13,791 nucleotides of DNA from Planctomycetia bacterium (GTDB lineage Bacteria; Planctomycetota; Planctomycetia; Pirellulales; UBA1268): NCBI GenBank assembly GCA_009919445.1, contig RGBY01000043.1:1-13791 (forward strand). The letters are read 5' to 3'. Within the stretch, counting starts at the first letter, position 1; every line of letters begins with the position of its first letter. Both the position numbers and the translations under genes were made by a program. Shown piece by piece: positions 5,684-13,439 of the stretch. A model generated the notes under the pieces. It was not told the origin of the DNA. It was given only the letters and a program-made list of their open reading frames with translations, and searched no databases.

Positions 5684-8059
5684 ATGCGACTAACCCTGCG
5701 AACCCTGCTGGCCTGGAGGGACAAACTTCTGCCGGCGGAATTTCAGCAAGAGTTCGACGAGAAGATCGGCTCGCATAAGGCTGCCCGAGACATCGCCGAG
5801 CAGATTGAAAAACTTCTCGGCAATGCTGAATTACCCGCACCTACCCTGGCAGGGAAGGGGTTGGCCACAAGCGCGTCGAGTGTTGCAGAGTTTCTGGATA
5901 ACGCGCTGCCCTCAGATCAGCTTGAGACGTTTGAGTCCAACTGCATTGAGTCATCAATGCAACTGGGCGAAGTAGCCGAATGCCACACGCTGCTGGCGGG
6001 TCTCAGCAGCCATCCTGAACTGACAGCCGAACTGAACGAAGCGGAATGCCAGCGGGTCGGCAAACTGGTTCGAGCGCACCTCACCGAACTCGCTGACGAA
6101 ACTGGTCCATCCGTTGAATTGGCCAACGCCCGTTCCATGCGGGCGGAGTTTGATGCCATCAAGGCCGAGGAGGCGGCGACGCCATCATCAGCCACTCCCC
6201 CGACGCCGGCTCGACGGCAGACTCGGCTGGCCACGCTGGCGGCAGTGCTGGCAGTCGTGTTGCTAATGGTTCTTGTGGGCGTCCTTGGCCTGCAACTCTT
6301 TCGCAGCGGCATGGCTCCCCCGCCCGTTGCAGGAGTGCCGCAGGCTGACCAGCCAGACCCTGCCGTAGTGGTCGTCGATGAGGTGGATGAACAAGTTACC
6401 GACCAAACTGCCGAGCATGCGGCTGGCCAAGCGTCTCAGCCAGCACGGCCTCCAGAAGGAGCCGCCCCGTCCTCCTCGCTAGCGGAGACAGCCAGCAACA
6501 CGGCAGTCATGCCGCAACCAGACGAAAGACCAACTGAAACACCTGCCCCAGGCGAGACGGTAGCCTCTCAACCTGGTACGCCGACGGGTGAGCCAGCCAG
6601 AACCACGCCTGGGTCGGCTGAGGCTGGCTCAGGCCAGCCGCCACCCCCTTCATCACTGGCCAACCGGCCGCAGGTGCCGCAGGGTACGGCGATGGCGATC
6701 GGAGGCTCAGTGGCCTCTGGCCCGCAGACGATTATTCCGGAGGCAGCGATTCCCGCTGCGAATGCTGGTGGTGCTGCGAATGCTGGTGGTGCTGGGGAAG
6801 AGGCCGTCCCGCCGCCTCCGAGGCTTGGCCAGTTCCTCAATGACGACCGCATCGGTACGGGGGTGGTGCTGCATCGCAATCGTGGTAGTAACCGGGATGA
6901 ATTTGATGGCTGGCAGGGGCTTTCGGCTCATTCACTGCTGGAAGGCTATGAAGACATTATCGTGCCCCCAGGAATGAGTCCGGTGTTTGAAATTGGCGGC
7001 GTGACCGTACGAATGCGGCCGCTTACTCATGCCATTTTCAAGTTTGACGAAGCCGGTGAGCGGCGGATCCAACTGCTTGCCGGCAGTCTGATTGTGCGTT
7101 CGACCAATGAGGCCGCCACCCTCGGCCTGACTGCCGGTGGCCTGAGTGGCCTCGTCCAGTCAGGGCTAACGGGGCAGGTGGCAGTCGAGGTGACGCGGGT
7201 GCCGGAGACACTGCTGGCGGCACGACAAGGAAGACAGCAATTGGTGGCCCGGATTCTTCCTCTGGAACAACCACTTGAATGGCTGCAGACACAAGCTGGC
7301 GGACTGGCGGCAGCCCGGCCACTGCGGGGACTTGATGAGAAGGCCTCATTGGCAGTTGGGGAACAGTTGCTTTGGGTGGCCGATAATCCTCTCGCGGCAA
7401 GTCGGGAAACGCTTGAACGTTTACCAGACTGGGTCAATCCGCAGGTCGCCTTTGAGGATTACGAAAAAGCAGCCTGTGAGGCCTTGGCCTCGACAGTCGA
7501 GGCTGATGGCCCGCTGTATAAGGCACTGCTCGAACTTGCCGATCACTCCCGGATTGAAAATCGCATGATCGCCACGGAGACGTTGGCTCTGTTAGGCGAA
7601 TACGACCCGTTGGTCGCGCTGCTTAGTGAACTCCCGCCAGAAGGCCTGGGCAGACGCCGCTGGGAAGCCTTCGAAGCCAAGACGGTGCCACTGGCACTTG
7701 CCGATGAATCACTGGCTCGTCTGCTTGAGCAGGTGCTGCGTGAACGGCTGCCGCAGGATCGTGGTGAAATTGCCATCAAGCTTGCACGCCGGACTCTTCC
7801 TGCTGAATCCTTGGCAGGGCTGACCAGTCAGTTGATTACCCTGCTGGAGGACGAGCAGCCGCTGCTGCGCCGTTATGCAATCCAGTGGCTTGAGGAACTC
7901 TACGATCTGTCTGACAGCGACCGCCTCCGCTACCGGGTGGACTGGCCCGCTCAGGAGCGCAAGGAGGGGGCCGACTGGTGGCGAAACCGGTTCGAAAAGG
8001 AGCGGCTGACGCCGCGGACGGCCGGGATGCAGTCGCCAACGAGCGAGAATGGCCGCTGA
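5684..8059 (+). CDS. Single-pass membrane protein with anti-sigma-like N-terminus and FecR-like region
   Basis: The ATG at 5684 has AGGAG 9 nt upstream (5670-5674). The longer open frame back to 5348 crosses the divergent promoter region and is rejected. The 791-aa product opens with MRLTLRTLLAWRDKLLPAE, then FLDNALPSDQLETFESNC and SMQLGEVAECHTLLAGL (70-107), matching a planctomycete cytosolic domain built like an anti-sigma-factor helical unit. A charged stretch follows, then a transmembrane helix at about 182-206, and a Pro/Ala/Thr-rich linker at about 207-380 containing a perfect 18-bp DNA duplication (AANAGG twice). Residues 388-500 are beta-rich and FecR-like (THAIFKF..GERRIQLLAGSLIVRS...GLV). 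Residues 540-770 are helical and HEAT-like. The C-terminal part should be outside the membrane. The domain order suggests envelope sensing or scaffolding. No cognate sigma factor is in the window, so signalling is inferred. Confidence 0.82.
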   Translation: MRLTLRTLLAWRDKLLPAEFQQEFDEKIGSHKAARDIAEQIEKLLGNAELPAPTLAGKGLATSASSVAEFLDNALPSDQLETFESNCIESSMQLGEVAECHTLLAGLSSHPELTAELNEAECQRVGKLVRAHLTELADETGPSVELANARSMRAEFDAIKAEEAATPSSATPPTPARRQTRLATLAAVLAVVLLMVLVGVLGLQLFRSGMAPPPVAGVPQADQPDPAVVVVDEVDEQVTDQTAEHAAGQASQPARPPEGAAPSSSLAETASNTAVMPQPDERPTETPAPGETVASQPGTPTGEPARTTPGSAEAGSGQPPPPSSLANRPQVPQGTAMAIGGSVASGPQTIIPEAAIPAANAGGAANAGGAGEEAVPPPPRLGQFLNDDRIGTGVVLHRNRGSNRDEFDGWQGLSAHSLLEGYEDIIVPPGMSPVFEIGGVTVRMRPLTHAIFKFDEAGERRIQLLAGSLIVRSTNEAATLGLTAGGLSGLVQSGLTGQVAVEVTRVPETLLAARQGRQQLVARILPLEQPLEWLQTQAGGLAAARPLRGLDEKASLAVGEQLLWVADNPLAASRETLERLPDWVNPQVAFEDYEKAACEALASTVEADGPLYKALLELADHSRIENRMIATETLALLGEYDPLVALLSELPPEGLGRRRWEAFEAKTVPLALADESLARLLEQVLRERLPQDRGEIAIKLARRTLPAESLAGLTSQLITLLEDEQPLLRRYAIQWLEELYDLSDSDRLRYRVDWPAQERKEGADWWRNRFEKERLTPRTAGMQSPTSENGR

Positions 8060-8242
8060 AGGAAAAGCCGTGAGACTGCGGGAAAACGGCAGTCGTTTGT
8101 TCCGCTCCCCGGGCTGGTCTATGCTCTTTGAAGTTCGACGGCCCGTTCGCAGGCTCTCCCGGGATAGGGCGGCGTGCGACGTCCCGCCTCCCGAGGCCTG
8201 CCGGCGAACTGGTCAAACATGGCCGCCGGCGACCGGCCGGTC

Positions 8243-8269
8243 CTGAGAATCCCGCGACGGATTCCTCAG
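8243..8269 (+). promoter_or_regulatory. Bulged 10-bp hairpin in the hpf leader
   Basis: CTGAG (8243-8247) pairs with CTCAG (8265-8269), and AATCC (8248-8252) pairs with GGATT (8259-8263). C8264 is a bulge and CGCGAC is the loop. It directly follows the palindrome GACCGGCCGGTC at 8231-8242. It lies about 90 nt before the hpf start and could form in a leader RNA, but no U-tract follows. Confidence 0.4.
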
Positions 8270-8312
8270 CACCCGACGTTCTCGCCACGACGGCATGTCT
8301 GCCGCATTCTTA

Positions 8313-8332
8313 CTGTGGCAGGCCTGCCACAG
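8313..8332. promoter_or_regulatory. 20-bp perfect palindrome just upstream of hpf
   Basis: CTGTGGCAGGCCTGCCACAG is its own reverse complement over all 20 bases. It ends 26 bp before the hpf GTG and 12 bp before its ribosome binding site. A dimeric repressor operator or a cruciform/RNA hairpin element are the obvious readings. The spacing does not fit a sigma-54 promoter (no GC 10 bp after the GG). Which protein would bind is unknown. Confidence 0.5.
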
Positions 8333-8344
8333 CATTACAGTCAG

Positions 8345-8350
8345 AAAGGA
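8345..8350 (+). promoter_or_regulatory. Ribosome binding site deciding the GTG start of hpf
   Basis: AAAGGA at 8345-8350 sits 8 nt before the GTG at 8359. Homology of the product begins exactly there (VQVNVSARHG), so the GTG is used rather than an upstream start. Confidence 0.7.
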
Positions 8351-8358
8351 TTGCTCTC

Positions 8359-8679
8359 GTGCAGGTGAATGTTTCCGCCCGTCACGGGCATCTCAGCCCG
8401 GTGTCCCAGTCGAAAATCGCCTCAAAGGTGTCCCGTCTGCGACGCTACTTCGACCGGATCACATCGCTGAATGTGACTGTCGATTTTGCCAATACATCGT
8501 TGCCGGGGGTTGAAATTATCGCCTCGGCTGAGCACTTCCATGATCTTGTCAGTCATGAGACATCAGCCAATCTTTGGCGGAGTGTCGATGGTGCGGTGCA
8601 GAAGCTGGAGCAGCAACTGCGGAAGCACAAGGAAAAACTGCGGGATCACAAGCACGCCGAAACAGTCCGCAAGGCCTAA
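8359..8679 (+). CDS. hpf: Ribosome hibernation promoting factor (HPF/RaiA family, short form)
   Basis: The 106-aa product has the HPF/YfiA beta-alpha-beta-beta-beta-alpha pattern: VQVNVSARHGHLSP (1-14), helix SKIASKVSRLRRYFDRI, strand SLNVTVDF, GVEIIASAEHFHDLVSHETSA (50-70), and helix LWRSVDGAVQKLEQQLRKHKEKLRDHK (72-98). The basic C-terminal helix is typical of the family. It lacks the C-terminal dimerisation domain of long HPF, so it resembles short E. coli-type HPF. In the family, the protein binds the 30S decoding region of idle ribosomes and blocks mRNA and tRNA sites. Start is GTG with AAAGGA 8 nt upstream. ptsN follows after 26 bp. The same hpf-ptsN adjacency is known near rpoN in proteobacteria, but no rpoN is present here. 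Confidence 0.9.
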   Translation: MQVNVSARHGHLSPVSQSKIASKVSRLRRYFDRITSLNVTVDFANTSLPGVEIIASAEHFHDLVSHETSANLWRSVDGAVQKLEQQLRKHKEKLRDHKHAETVRKA

Positions 8680-8705
8680 GGCAGCGGAAAACCGAAGAAC
8701 GAACC

Positions 8706-9182
8706 ATGAAATTTTCAGACTTTGTCTCGGTCGAAGCGATTCGGCCCAACGTGGTTGCCACCAATAAAGAAGGCGTCATCCGCGAGATGGCGCAGTCTTT
8801 GGTCGATGCCGGAAAGATCGCCGCAGGTGAACTGGAAAGCATCGTCAAGGCGATCATGAAGCGGGAAGACCTCGGCAGTACCGGCATTGGCCGGGGGGTC
8901 GCGGTTCCACATACCAAGCATCCGAGCGTGAGCCGGCTGATTGGCACCGTGGCGATCAGCCAGACTGGCATCGATTTCGACAGCCTTGATGGTGAGCCAG
9001 TACAACTTCTGTTTCTGCTGGTGTCACCGCCGGACCGTCCGGGGGATCATCTGCGAGCACTTGAGAATATCTCTCGTCAGCTCCGAGATGATGCCTTCTG
9101 CAAGGCGTTGAAGGAGGCAGGTGGGCCTCAGGATGTGTGGCGGATGCTGGAAGAGGCCGATGCCCAAAGCATCGCTTCCTGA
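8706..9182 (+). CDS. ptsN: PTS EIIA component, nitrogen/fructose type (PtsN-like)
   Basis: The 158-aa product matches the PTS EIIA type 2 domain along its whole length: LGSTGIGRGVAVPHTKHPSV (56-75) holds H69, the predicted phosphorylated histidine in G.A.PH. It is followed by GTVAISQTGIDFDSLDGEPVQLLFLLVSPPDRPGDHL (80-116) and the C-terminal helices NISRQLRDDAF and VWRMLEEAD. It would accept phosphate from HPr encoded 107 bp downstream. No EIIB or EIIC is attached or nearby, so it should act by binding regulatory partners as PtsN does, with partners unknown here. The ATG at 8706 is where homology begins; only a weak GAAG precedes it. It sits 26 bp after hpf, which suggests one transcript. Confidence 0.92.
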   Translation: MKFSDFVSVEAIRPNVVATNKEGVIREMAQSLVDAGKIAAGELESIVKAIMKREDLGSTGIGRGVAVPHTKHPSVSRLIGTVAISQTGIDFDSLDGEPVQLLFLLVSPPDRPGDHLRALENISRQLRDDAFCKALKEAGGPQDVWRMLEEADAQSIAS

Positions 9183-9289
9183 AGCCGCAGGCTGGCAAAG
9201 CCGCTGCCTGAACTGCACGCAGAACTGCCTTCGCGGTAACGAGCGAACAAAAAACGAAGTCGCACAAAAACAGCAAAACCGATCGAACG

Positions 9290-9655
9290 ATGAATCAGAC
9301 CGTATCCCGCGAGGTAATTGTTGCAAACGTAGAGGGGCTCCATGCCCGTCCGGCCGATCTCGTTGCGCGGGAAGCCCGACGGTGGCAGTCACGAATAGAG
9401 GTTGTTGGCAAGGCCCAGCGGGTCGACGGGAAGAGTATTCTCGATCTGCTCACCCTGGCCGCAGAGGCCGGTACCCGGCTGGTGCTAGAAGCAACCGGTC
9501 CTGATGCCAGCGAGGCCCTCGACGCCCTGGGCAGCCTGTTTGAGCACAATTTCACGATCGGTAACGAGTCGAACAACAATACAGTTTTAAGTGGAACCAA
9601 GCCTGCGAAACAGGCGCCCGGCGAACCGGCTGGGGAGACAGACAGCGGTCATTAG
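9290..9655 (+). CDS. ptsH: HPr phosphocarrier protein with C-terminal tail
   Basis: The 121-aa product has the HPr signature GLHARPA (16-22) with H18 as the residue phosphorylated by Enzyme I, followed by DLVAREARRWQSRIEVV and DGKSILDLLTLAAEAG (46-61). S49 aligns with Ser46 of Gram-positive HPr, the HPr-kinase target, with KSI conserved around it. ATGPDASEALDALGSLFE completes the HPr fold near residue 88. Typical HPr is about 85-90 aa. The extra roughly 30 residues (NESNNNTVLSGTKPAKQAPGEPAG) are polar and probably disordered. The ATG at 9290 fits homology but lacks a Shine-Dalgarno. It is flanked by ptsN and ptsI genes on the same strand and is the phosphate relay between them. Confidence 0.93.
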   Translation: MNQTVSREVIVANVEGLHARPADLVAREARRWQSRIEVVGKAQRVDGKSILDLLTLAAEAGTRLVLEATGPDASEALDALGSLFEHNFTIGNESNNNTVLSGTKPAKQAPGEPAGETDSGH

Positions 9656-9688
9656 AAACGCTGCAGAGTGAGAACGAACACAGACCTC

Positions 9689-9708
9689 GTTTCGGCTGGT
9701 GTCGAAAC
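9689..9708 (+). other. 6-bp hairpin in the ptsH-ptsI spacer
   Basis: GTTTCG (9689-9694) and CGAAAC (9703-9708) enclose GCTGGTGT in the 233-bp spacer between the HPr and Enzyme I genes. It has no T-tract, so it is not a standard terminator. The rest of the spacer (9656-9888) holds a good AAAGGAG at 9774-9780 with no start codon at the right distance, and no supported gene. Confidence 0.35.
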
Positions 9709-9888
9709 CAGGACGAAAGAGCAACGCCTGTCAGACGGTGGGTACTGCTCGAACCAGACCAAAAAACCAAACTAAAGGAGACGCGACCGCCGGGCGCCCG
9801 AATCGCAGGAAGTTGATCGTTGCAAACAGGGAACCCTGTTGTGACTGGTCTCCCCGCGTGACGGCTGCTGCCCGCGTTGCCAGCGCCC

Positions 9889-11628
9889 ATGCTCAAACTA
9901 CAAGGAATCGCTGTTTCGTCGGGTGTCACCATTGGTGAGGCACTCGTCCTCGACAGCGAAGGCTTCCGAATTCCGAGACGGTTTGTCGCTCGGAGTGCAG
10001 TCGATACGGAACTGCAACGGCTGTCGACGGCGATTGCCGATACGGCCGCTGAGATTGCCAAGAACCGTGATGCGGTTCGTGAAGAGCTGGGCGAACAGTA
10101 TGCCGCAATCTTCGAGGCCCATCTGGCTATGCTGCATGACCAGCGGCTGCAGCAAGAACTGACCAGTGCCGTTCGGGACCGCAACTGGTGGCCTGAATAT
10201 GCAGTCAGCCGCACCCTGCGACGGTATGCCAAGGTGTTTCAAAGCCTTGATAACCATATTTCGCAGCGGGCCCATGACATCTATGACATTGAGAAGAGCC
10301 TGCTTCGAAACCTGCTCGGCCAACGGCGGGAAACACTGGCGGCTATTTCAGAACCGGTGGTGGTGCTGGCGCACAATCTGACACCGAGCGAAACGGCGAG
10401 CCTCGATCGTCGCTTCGTGAAGGGCTTTGCCACCGAGTTGGGCGGGCCAGGAAGTCACACCGCAATTGTGGCCGAAGGACTGGAGATTCCTGCCGTTGTC
10501 GGCATCGGGCCGTTTCTGGCGGATGTCTCCGGTGGTGAGCCGGTGATTCTTGACGGGAATCAGGGGGTGGTGATCCTCCAGCCCGATGAAGAGACGATCG
10601 CCCGCTACCGGCTGGAAGTCGAGGCGGCCGAAACTGTGGCGGCATCGTTGGGCCAGCTTCGGGACTTGCCTGCCGAGACGACCGATGGTGTGCGGGTGCA
10701 GATCAGCGGCAACATAGAGTTTCCGGAAGAGGTCGAGCAGTGCGTTCGCCGGGGGTGTGACGGCATTGGCCTGTACCGCACCGAGTTTCTTTATCTGACC
10801 AGCCGCCATGAGCCGAGCGAGGAAGATCACTACCGCGCCTACAGCAAAGTGATCGAGGCGATGGACGGCAAGCCGGTCATCATTCGCACCCTTGACCTCG
10901 GCTCAGACAAGATGCTGACCGAGACCAGCCCTGAGGAAGAGCGGAACCCCTGCCTCGGCCTGCGGAGTATTCGGCTGAGCTTGCGGCAGTTGCCGATGTT
11001 TCGCACCCAGTTGCGGGCCATTCTGCGGGCCAGCGTCCACGGTGATGTGCGGGTGATGTTTCCGCTGGTCTCGACAATCGTCGAACTTCGTCAGGCCCGC
11101 ATGGTGCTGGCCGATGTGATGGAGGATCTTGCCGAACACGCGATCGACTTCAATCCCAAGTTGTCGATCGGCATCATGGTGGAAACGCCGGCGGCTGCCA
11201 TGATGCTTGATGCCTTCGTGAAGGAGGTTGATTTTATTTCAGTCGGCACCAATGACCTGATCCAGTACACACTTGCGGTTGATCGTGGCAACAAGGATGT
11301 GGCGGATCTTTACAGTGCCTGTGATCCGGCGGTGCTCCGGCTGCTCAAGCGGTCGCTCGACATCGCTGCTGAGGCCGGTGTGCCAGCAAGCGTCTGTGGT
11401 CAGATGAGTGGGAGTGTGATGTACACCCAGCTTCTGCTGGGTATGGGGCTGCGACAGCTGAGTGTGCCCGCAGCAGCCATTCCTGAAATCAAGCAGGCGG
11501 TCCGAAGCGTATCGGTCGCCGACTGTGAGGCGGTTGCCGCCCGGGTGCTGGAAATGGTTAGCGCTCGGGAGGTGAAGGCCTTCCTACGAGATCAAATGCG
11601 CCGCCTGTTGGCGGAGACAATCGGATGA
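9889..11628 (+). CDS. ptsI: PTS Enzyme I (phosphoenolpyruvate-protein phosphotransferase)
   Basis: The 579-aa product has the full Enzyme I layout: HPr-binding and swivelling N-terminal domains with TELGGPGSHTAIVAEGLEIPAVVG (182-205), where H190 is the PEP-dependent phosphorylation site. The PEP-binding TIM barrel follows with GIGLYRTEFLY (292-302), RTLDLGSDK (333-341), NPCLGLRSIRL (353-363), VRVMFPLVS, IGIMVETPAA and FISVGTNDLIQYTLAVDRGN (449-468). Its length equals the usual 570-580 aa. The C-terminal active-site loop reads SVCGQMSGS (501-509) where the family has CGEMAGD; the catalytic Cys (C503) is kept but E, A and D are replaced. The ATG at 9889 is preferred over a TTG at 9877. No ribosome binding site is visible. 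It would phosphorylate the HPr encoded upstream. Its stop overlaps an ATG (11625) in frame with rng. Confidence 0.95.
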   Translation: MLKLQGIAVSSGVTIGEALVLDSEGFRIPRRFVARSAVDTELQRLSTAIADTAAEIAKNRDAVREELGEQYAAIFEAHLAMLHDQRLQQELTSAVRDRNWWPEYAVSRTLRRYAKVFQSLDNHISQRAHDIYDIEKSLLRNLLGQRRETLAAISEPVVVLAHNLTPSETASLDRRFVKGFATELGGPGSHTAIVAEGLEIPAVVGIGPFLADVSGGEPVILDGNQGVVILQPDEETIARYRLEVEAAETVAASLGQLRDLPAETTDGVRVQISGNIEFPEEVEQCVRRGCDGIGLYRTEFLYLTSRHEPSEEDHYRAYSKVIEAMDGKPVIIRTLDLGSDKMLTETSPEEERNPCLGLRSIRLSLRQLPMFRTQLRAILRASVHGDVRVMFPLVSTIVELRQARMVLADVMEDLAEHAIDFNPKLSIGIMVETPAAAMMLDAFVKEVDFISVGTNDLIQYTLAVDRGNKDVADLYSACDPAVLRLLKRSLDIAAEAGVPASVCGQMSGSVMYTQLLLGMGLRQLSVPAAAIPEIKQAVRSVSVADCEAVAARVLEMVSAREVKAFLRDQMRRLLAETIG

Positions 11629-11681
11629 CACGGCCGCTGCCCGCAGGAAGGGCGGCAGGCCAAACAACAGAAAGAATGACA

Positions 11682-13289
11682 ATGAAACAGGAAATGCTGA
11701 TCAACGTGACGCAGGCAGAAGAATGCCGCATTGCGATCATCGAAGAGGGTGTGCTGGAAGAGCTCTATGTGGAGCGAACCAGCCAGGACAACCTTGTTGG
11801 CAATATCTACAAGGGCCGAGTGGTGAACATCGAGCCCTCTATCCAGGCAGCCTTTGTCGACTTCGGTGTCGGCCGCAATGGCTTTTTGCACATTAGTGAC
11901 ATTGAACCGCAGTACTACCGGCAGGGTGGGCTTGACCCCGACAAAGCCTTTGAGCTCACAGAGCCGGGCAAGCAGGCAGGAGATTCGTCCGATGATGGTG
12001 GCCGCTCGACTGATCGCCGGCGGAAGCCCCGTATTGGAGACCGGCCGCGTGTCAAACCGCCGATTCAGGACGTGCTGAAGCGGGGGGATGAGGTGCTGGT
12101 GCAGGTGATCAAAGAGGGGTTTGGCACCAAGGGGCCGACCCTGTCTACCTATATCTCAATACCTGGCCGCTACCTCGTGTTGATGCCGCCCCTGGGGCGG
12201 GTTGGGGTTTCCAAAAAGATCGACAATGAACGCGAGCGGCGGGTGCTGCGAGACATCATGCAGACCCTGCAGCCGCCTAAGGGTGTTGGCTTTGTTGTTC
12301 GGACCGCCGGGACTGAGCGGACTAAGTCAGAGATGGCCCGCGACATGGCCTATCTGCTACGGCTCTGGAAGAGCATCGTCCGCCGGATGCGAAAGTACTC
12401 TGCGCCAATCGACATCTACCAGGAAAGCGACATGATCATCCGGACAATCCGGGACATGTTCACGGAAGATGTGGGCCGGATTCTCATCGATGACCAGGCC
12501 GCCTACGAGCGGGCCCGCGAGTTTCTTGAGCTGGTGATGCCGAAGTACGCCAGTCGCCTGCAGCTTTACGATGGAAAAGAACCGTTGTTCTATCGGTATC
12601 GGCTTGAAGAAGAGATCAGCCGGATCAATCAGCGAAAGGTGCCGCTGAAGGGTGGTGGATCGATCGTCATTGACACCACCGAGGCGTTGGTGGCCATCGA
12701 TGTTAACTCTGGAAGTTTCCGCACCGAGAAGTCAGCTGAGGAAAACGCCTATCAGATGAATCTGATTGCGGCAAAAGAAATTGCCCGGCAGTTACGGCTG
12801 CGAGATCTTGGCGGCGTCATCGTCAATGACTTTATTGACATGCGGCGGGAAAAGTATCGCCGTGGTGTTGAACGGGCCTTGCACGACGCCATGAAGCGGG
12901 ATCGCGCCCGGACGAAAGTGTTGCGGACCAGCCCGTTTGGCCTGATTGAGATGACCAGGCAGCGGATTCGGCCATCCCTGCGGAAAAGCATTTTTCAGGA
13001 CTGCCCCACCTGTGCCGGGACCGGCATGGTGAAGACGGCTGAGAGCATGGCCATTGAGGTGATGCGAATGCTGCAGTTATCGGCAACGCGTGAAGACATT
13101 GCCCGGCTGACGATTACCGTTCATGACGAGGTGGCCACCTGGATCAACAACCGCAAGCGGCGGGAGATTGCCCAGTTCGAGGACGCCTCTCATGTGCAGT
13201 TGCACATTGTTGGCAACGATAGTGCGTCACCTGAGCACATGGCGATTGAGGCCAAGGACTCCGGTGGCCGGACGGTGCGGTTTCCCTGA
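11682..13289 (+). CDS. rng: Ribonuclease E/G family endoribonuclease
   Basis: The 535-aa product starts MKQEMLINVTQAEECRIAIIEEGVLEELYVER as RNase G/E proteins do, followed by an S1 RNA-binding domain (NIYKGRVVN...AAFVDFGVGRNGFLH, 41-70) that is split by a charged insertion at about 84-128 and resumes at VLKRGDEVLVQVIKEGFGTKG. The catalytic DNase-I-like part has AIDVNSG (D340) and VNDFIDMR (D383), equivalent to the metal-binding Asp303 and Asp346 of E. coli RNase E. CPTCAGTG (441-448) supplies the Zn-link cysteines for dimer pairing. It lacks the long degradosome scaffold tail, so it is RNase G-like in length. It would process rRNA and mRNA from 5'-monophosphate ends. ATGs at 11625 (overlapping the ptsI stop as ATGA) and 11676 are alternatives; homology favours 11682. 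rplU follows after 150 bp. Confidence 0.93.
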   Translation: MKQEMLINVTQAEECRIAIIEEGVLEELYVERTSQDNLVGNIYKGRVVNIEPSIQAAFVDFGVGRNGFLHISDIEPQYYRQGGLDPDKAFELTEPGKQAGDSSDDGGRSTDRRRKPRIGDRPRVKPPIQDVLKRGDEVLVQVIKEGFGTKGPTLSTYISIPGRYLVLMPPLGRVGVSKKIDNERERRVLRDIMQTLQPPKGVGFVVRTAGTERTKSEMARDMAYLLRLWKSIVRRMRKYSAPIDIYQESDMIIRTIRDMFTEDVGRILIDDQAAYERAREFLELVMPKYASRLQLYDGKEPLFYRYRLEEEISRINQRKVPLKGGGSIVIDTTEALVAIDVNSGSFRTEKSAEENAYQMNLIAAKEIARQLRLRDLGGVIVNDFIDMRREKYRRGVERALHDAMKRDRARTKVLRTSPFGLIEMTRQRIRPSLRKSIFQDCPTCAGTGMVKTAESMAIEVMRMLQLSATREDIARLTITVHDEVATWINNRKRREIAQFEDASHVQLHIVGNDSASPEHMAIEAKDSGGRTVRFP

Positions 13290-13439
13290 GGCCGCAAAAA
13301 CGGGCCTTTGGCCGTCGAAAACCTGCAAAAGCCAGCAGGCCGGCGTGGGAGGCTGGATTTTCCCTGAGGCTGATTACAATGAGTGATTCTCCGCTGCGGC
13401 AGAGACTGGAAGACGAAAAACGAGACAAGGATTTTTGTG
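13290..13439. other. rng-rplU spacer with two small hairpins and a 12-bp direct repeat
   Basis: Hairpins ACGG(G)CC/GGCCGT (13300-13315) and CCTGC/GCAGG (13322-13326 with 13335-13339) are present, neither followed by a T-tract. TTTCCCTGAGGC occurs twice (13281-13292, overlapping the rng stop, and 13359-13370), so the second copy may derive from a local duplication. A 28-codon ORF starts at 13379 (listed separately). Confidence 0.45.

Larger units (their letters stand above)
8060..8358. other. Leader region upstream of the hpf-pts cluster, rich in dyads
   Basis: No gene is supported here. The frame open upstream of hpf encodes Arg/Pro-rich sequence without domain character. Noted dyads are GACTGC/GCAGTC (8074-8079, 8089-8094) followed by GTTTGTT, a weak terminator-like element after the membrane protein gene; the perfect palindrome GACCGGCCGGTC (8231-8242); a 10-bp bulged stem (8243-8252 with 8259-8269); and a 20-bp perfect palindrome (8313-8332). 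No convincing -35/-10 or sigma-54 promoter was found. Confidence 0.5.

Noticed and set aside
8313..8332. Sigma-54 promoter at TGGCAG upstream of hpf
   Set aside because: The GC element expected 10 bp after the GG is absent. The sequence is better explained as a palindrome.
9699..9938. 79-aa ORF in the HPr-Enzyme I spacer
   Set aside because: It overlaps the start of ptsI in another frame, has no ribosome binding site at its GTG and no family resemblance.
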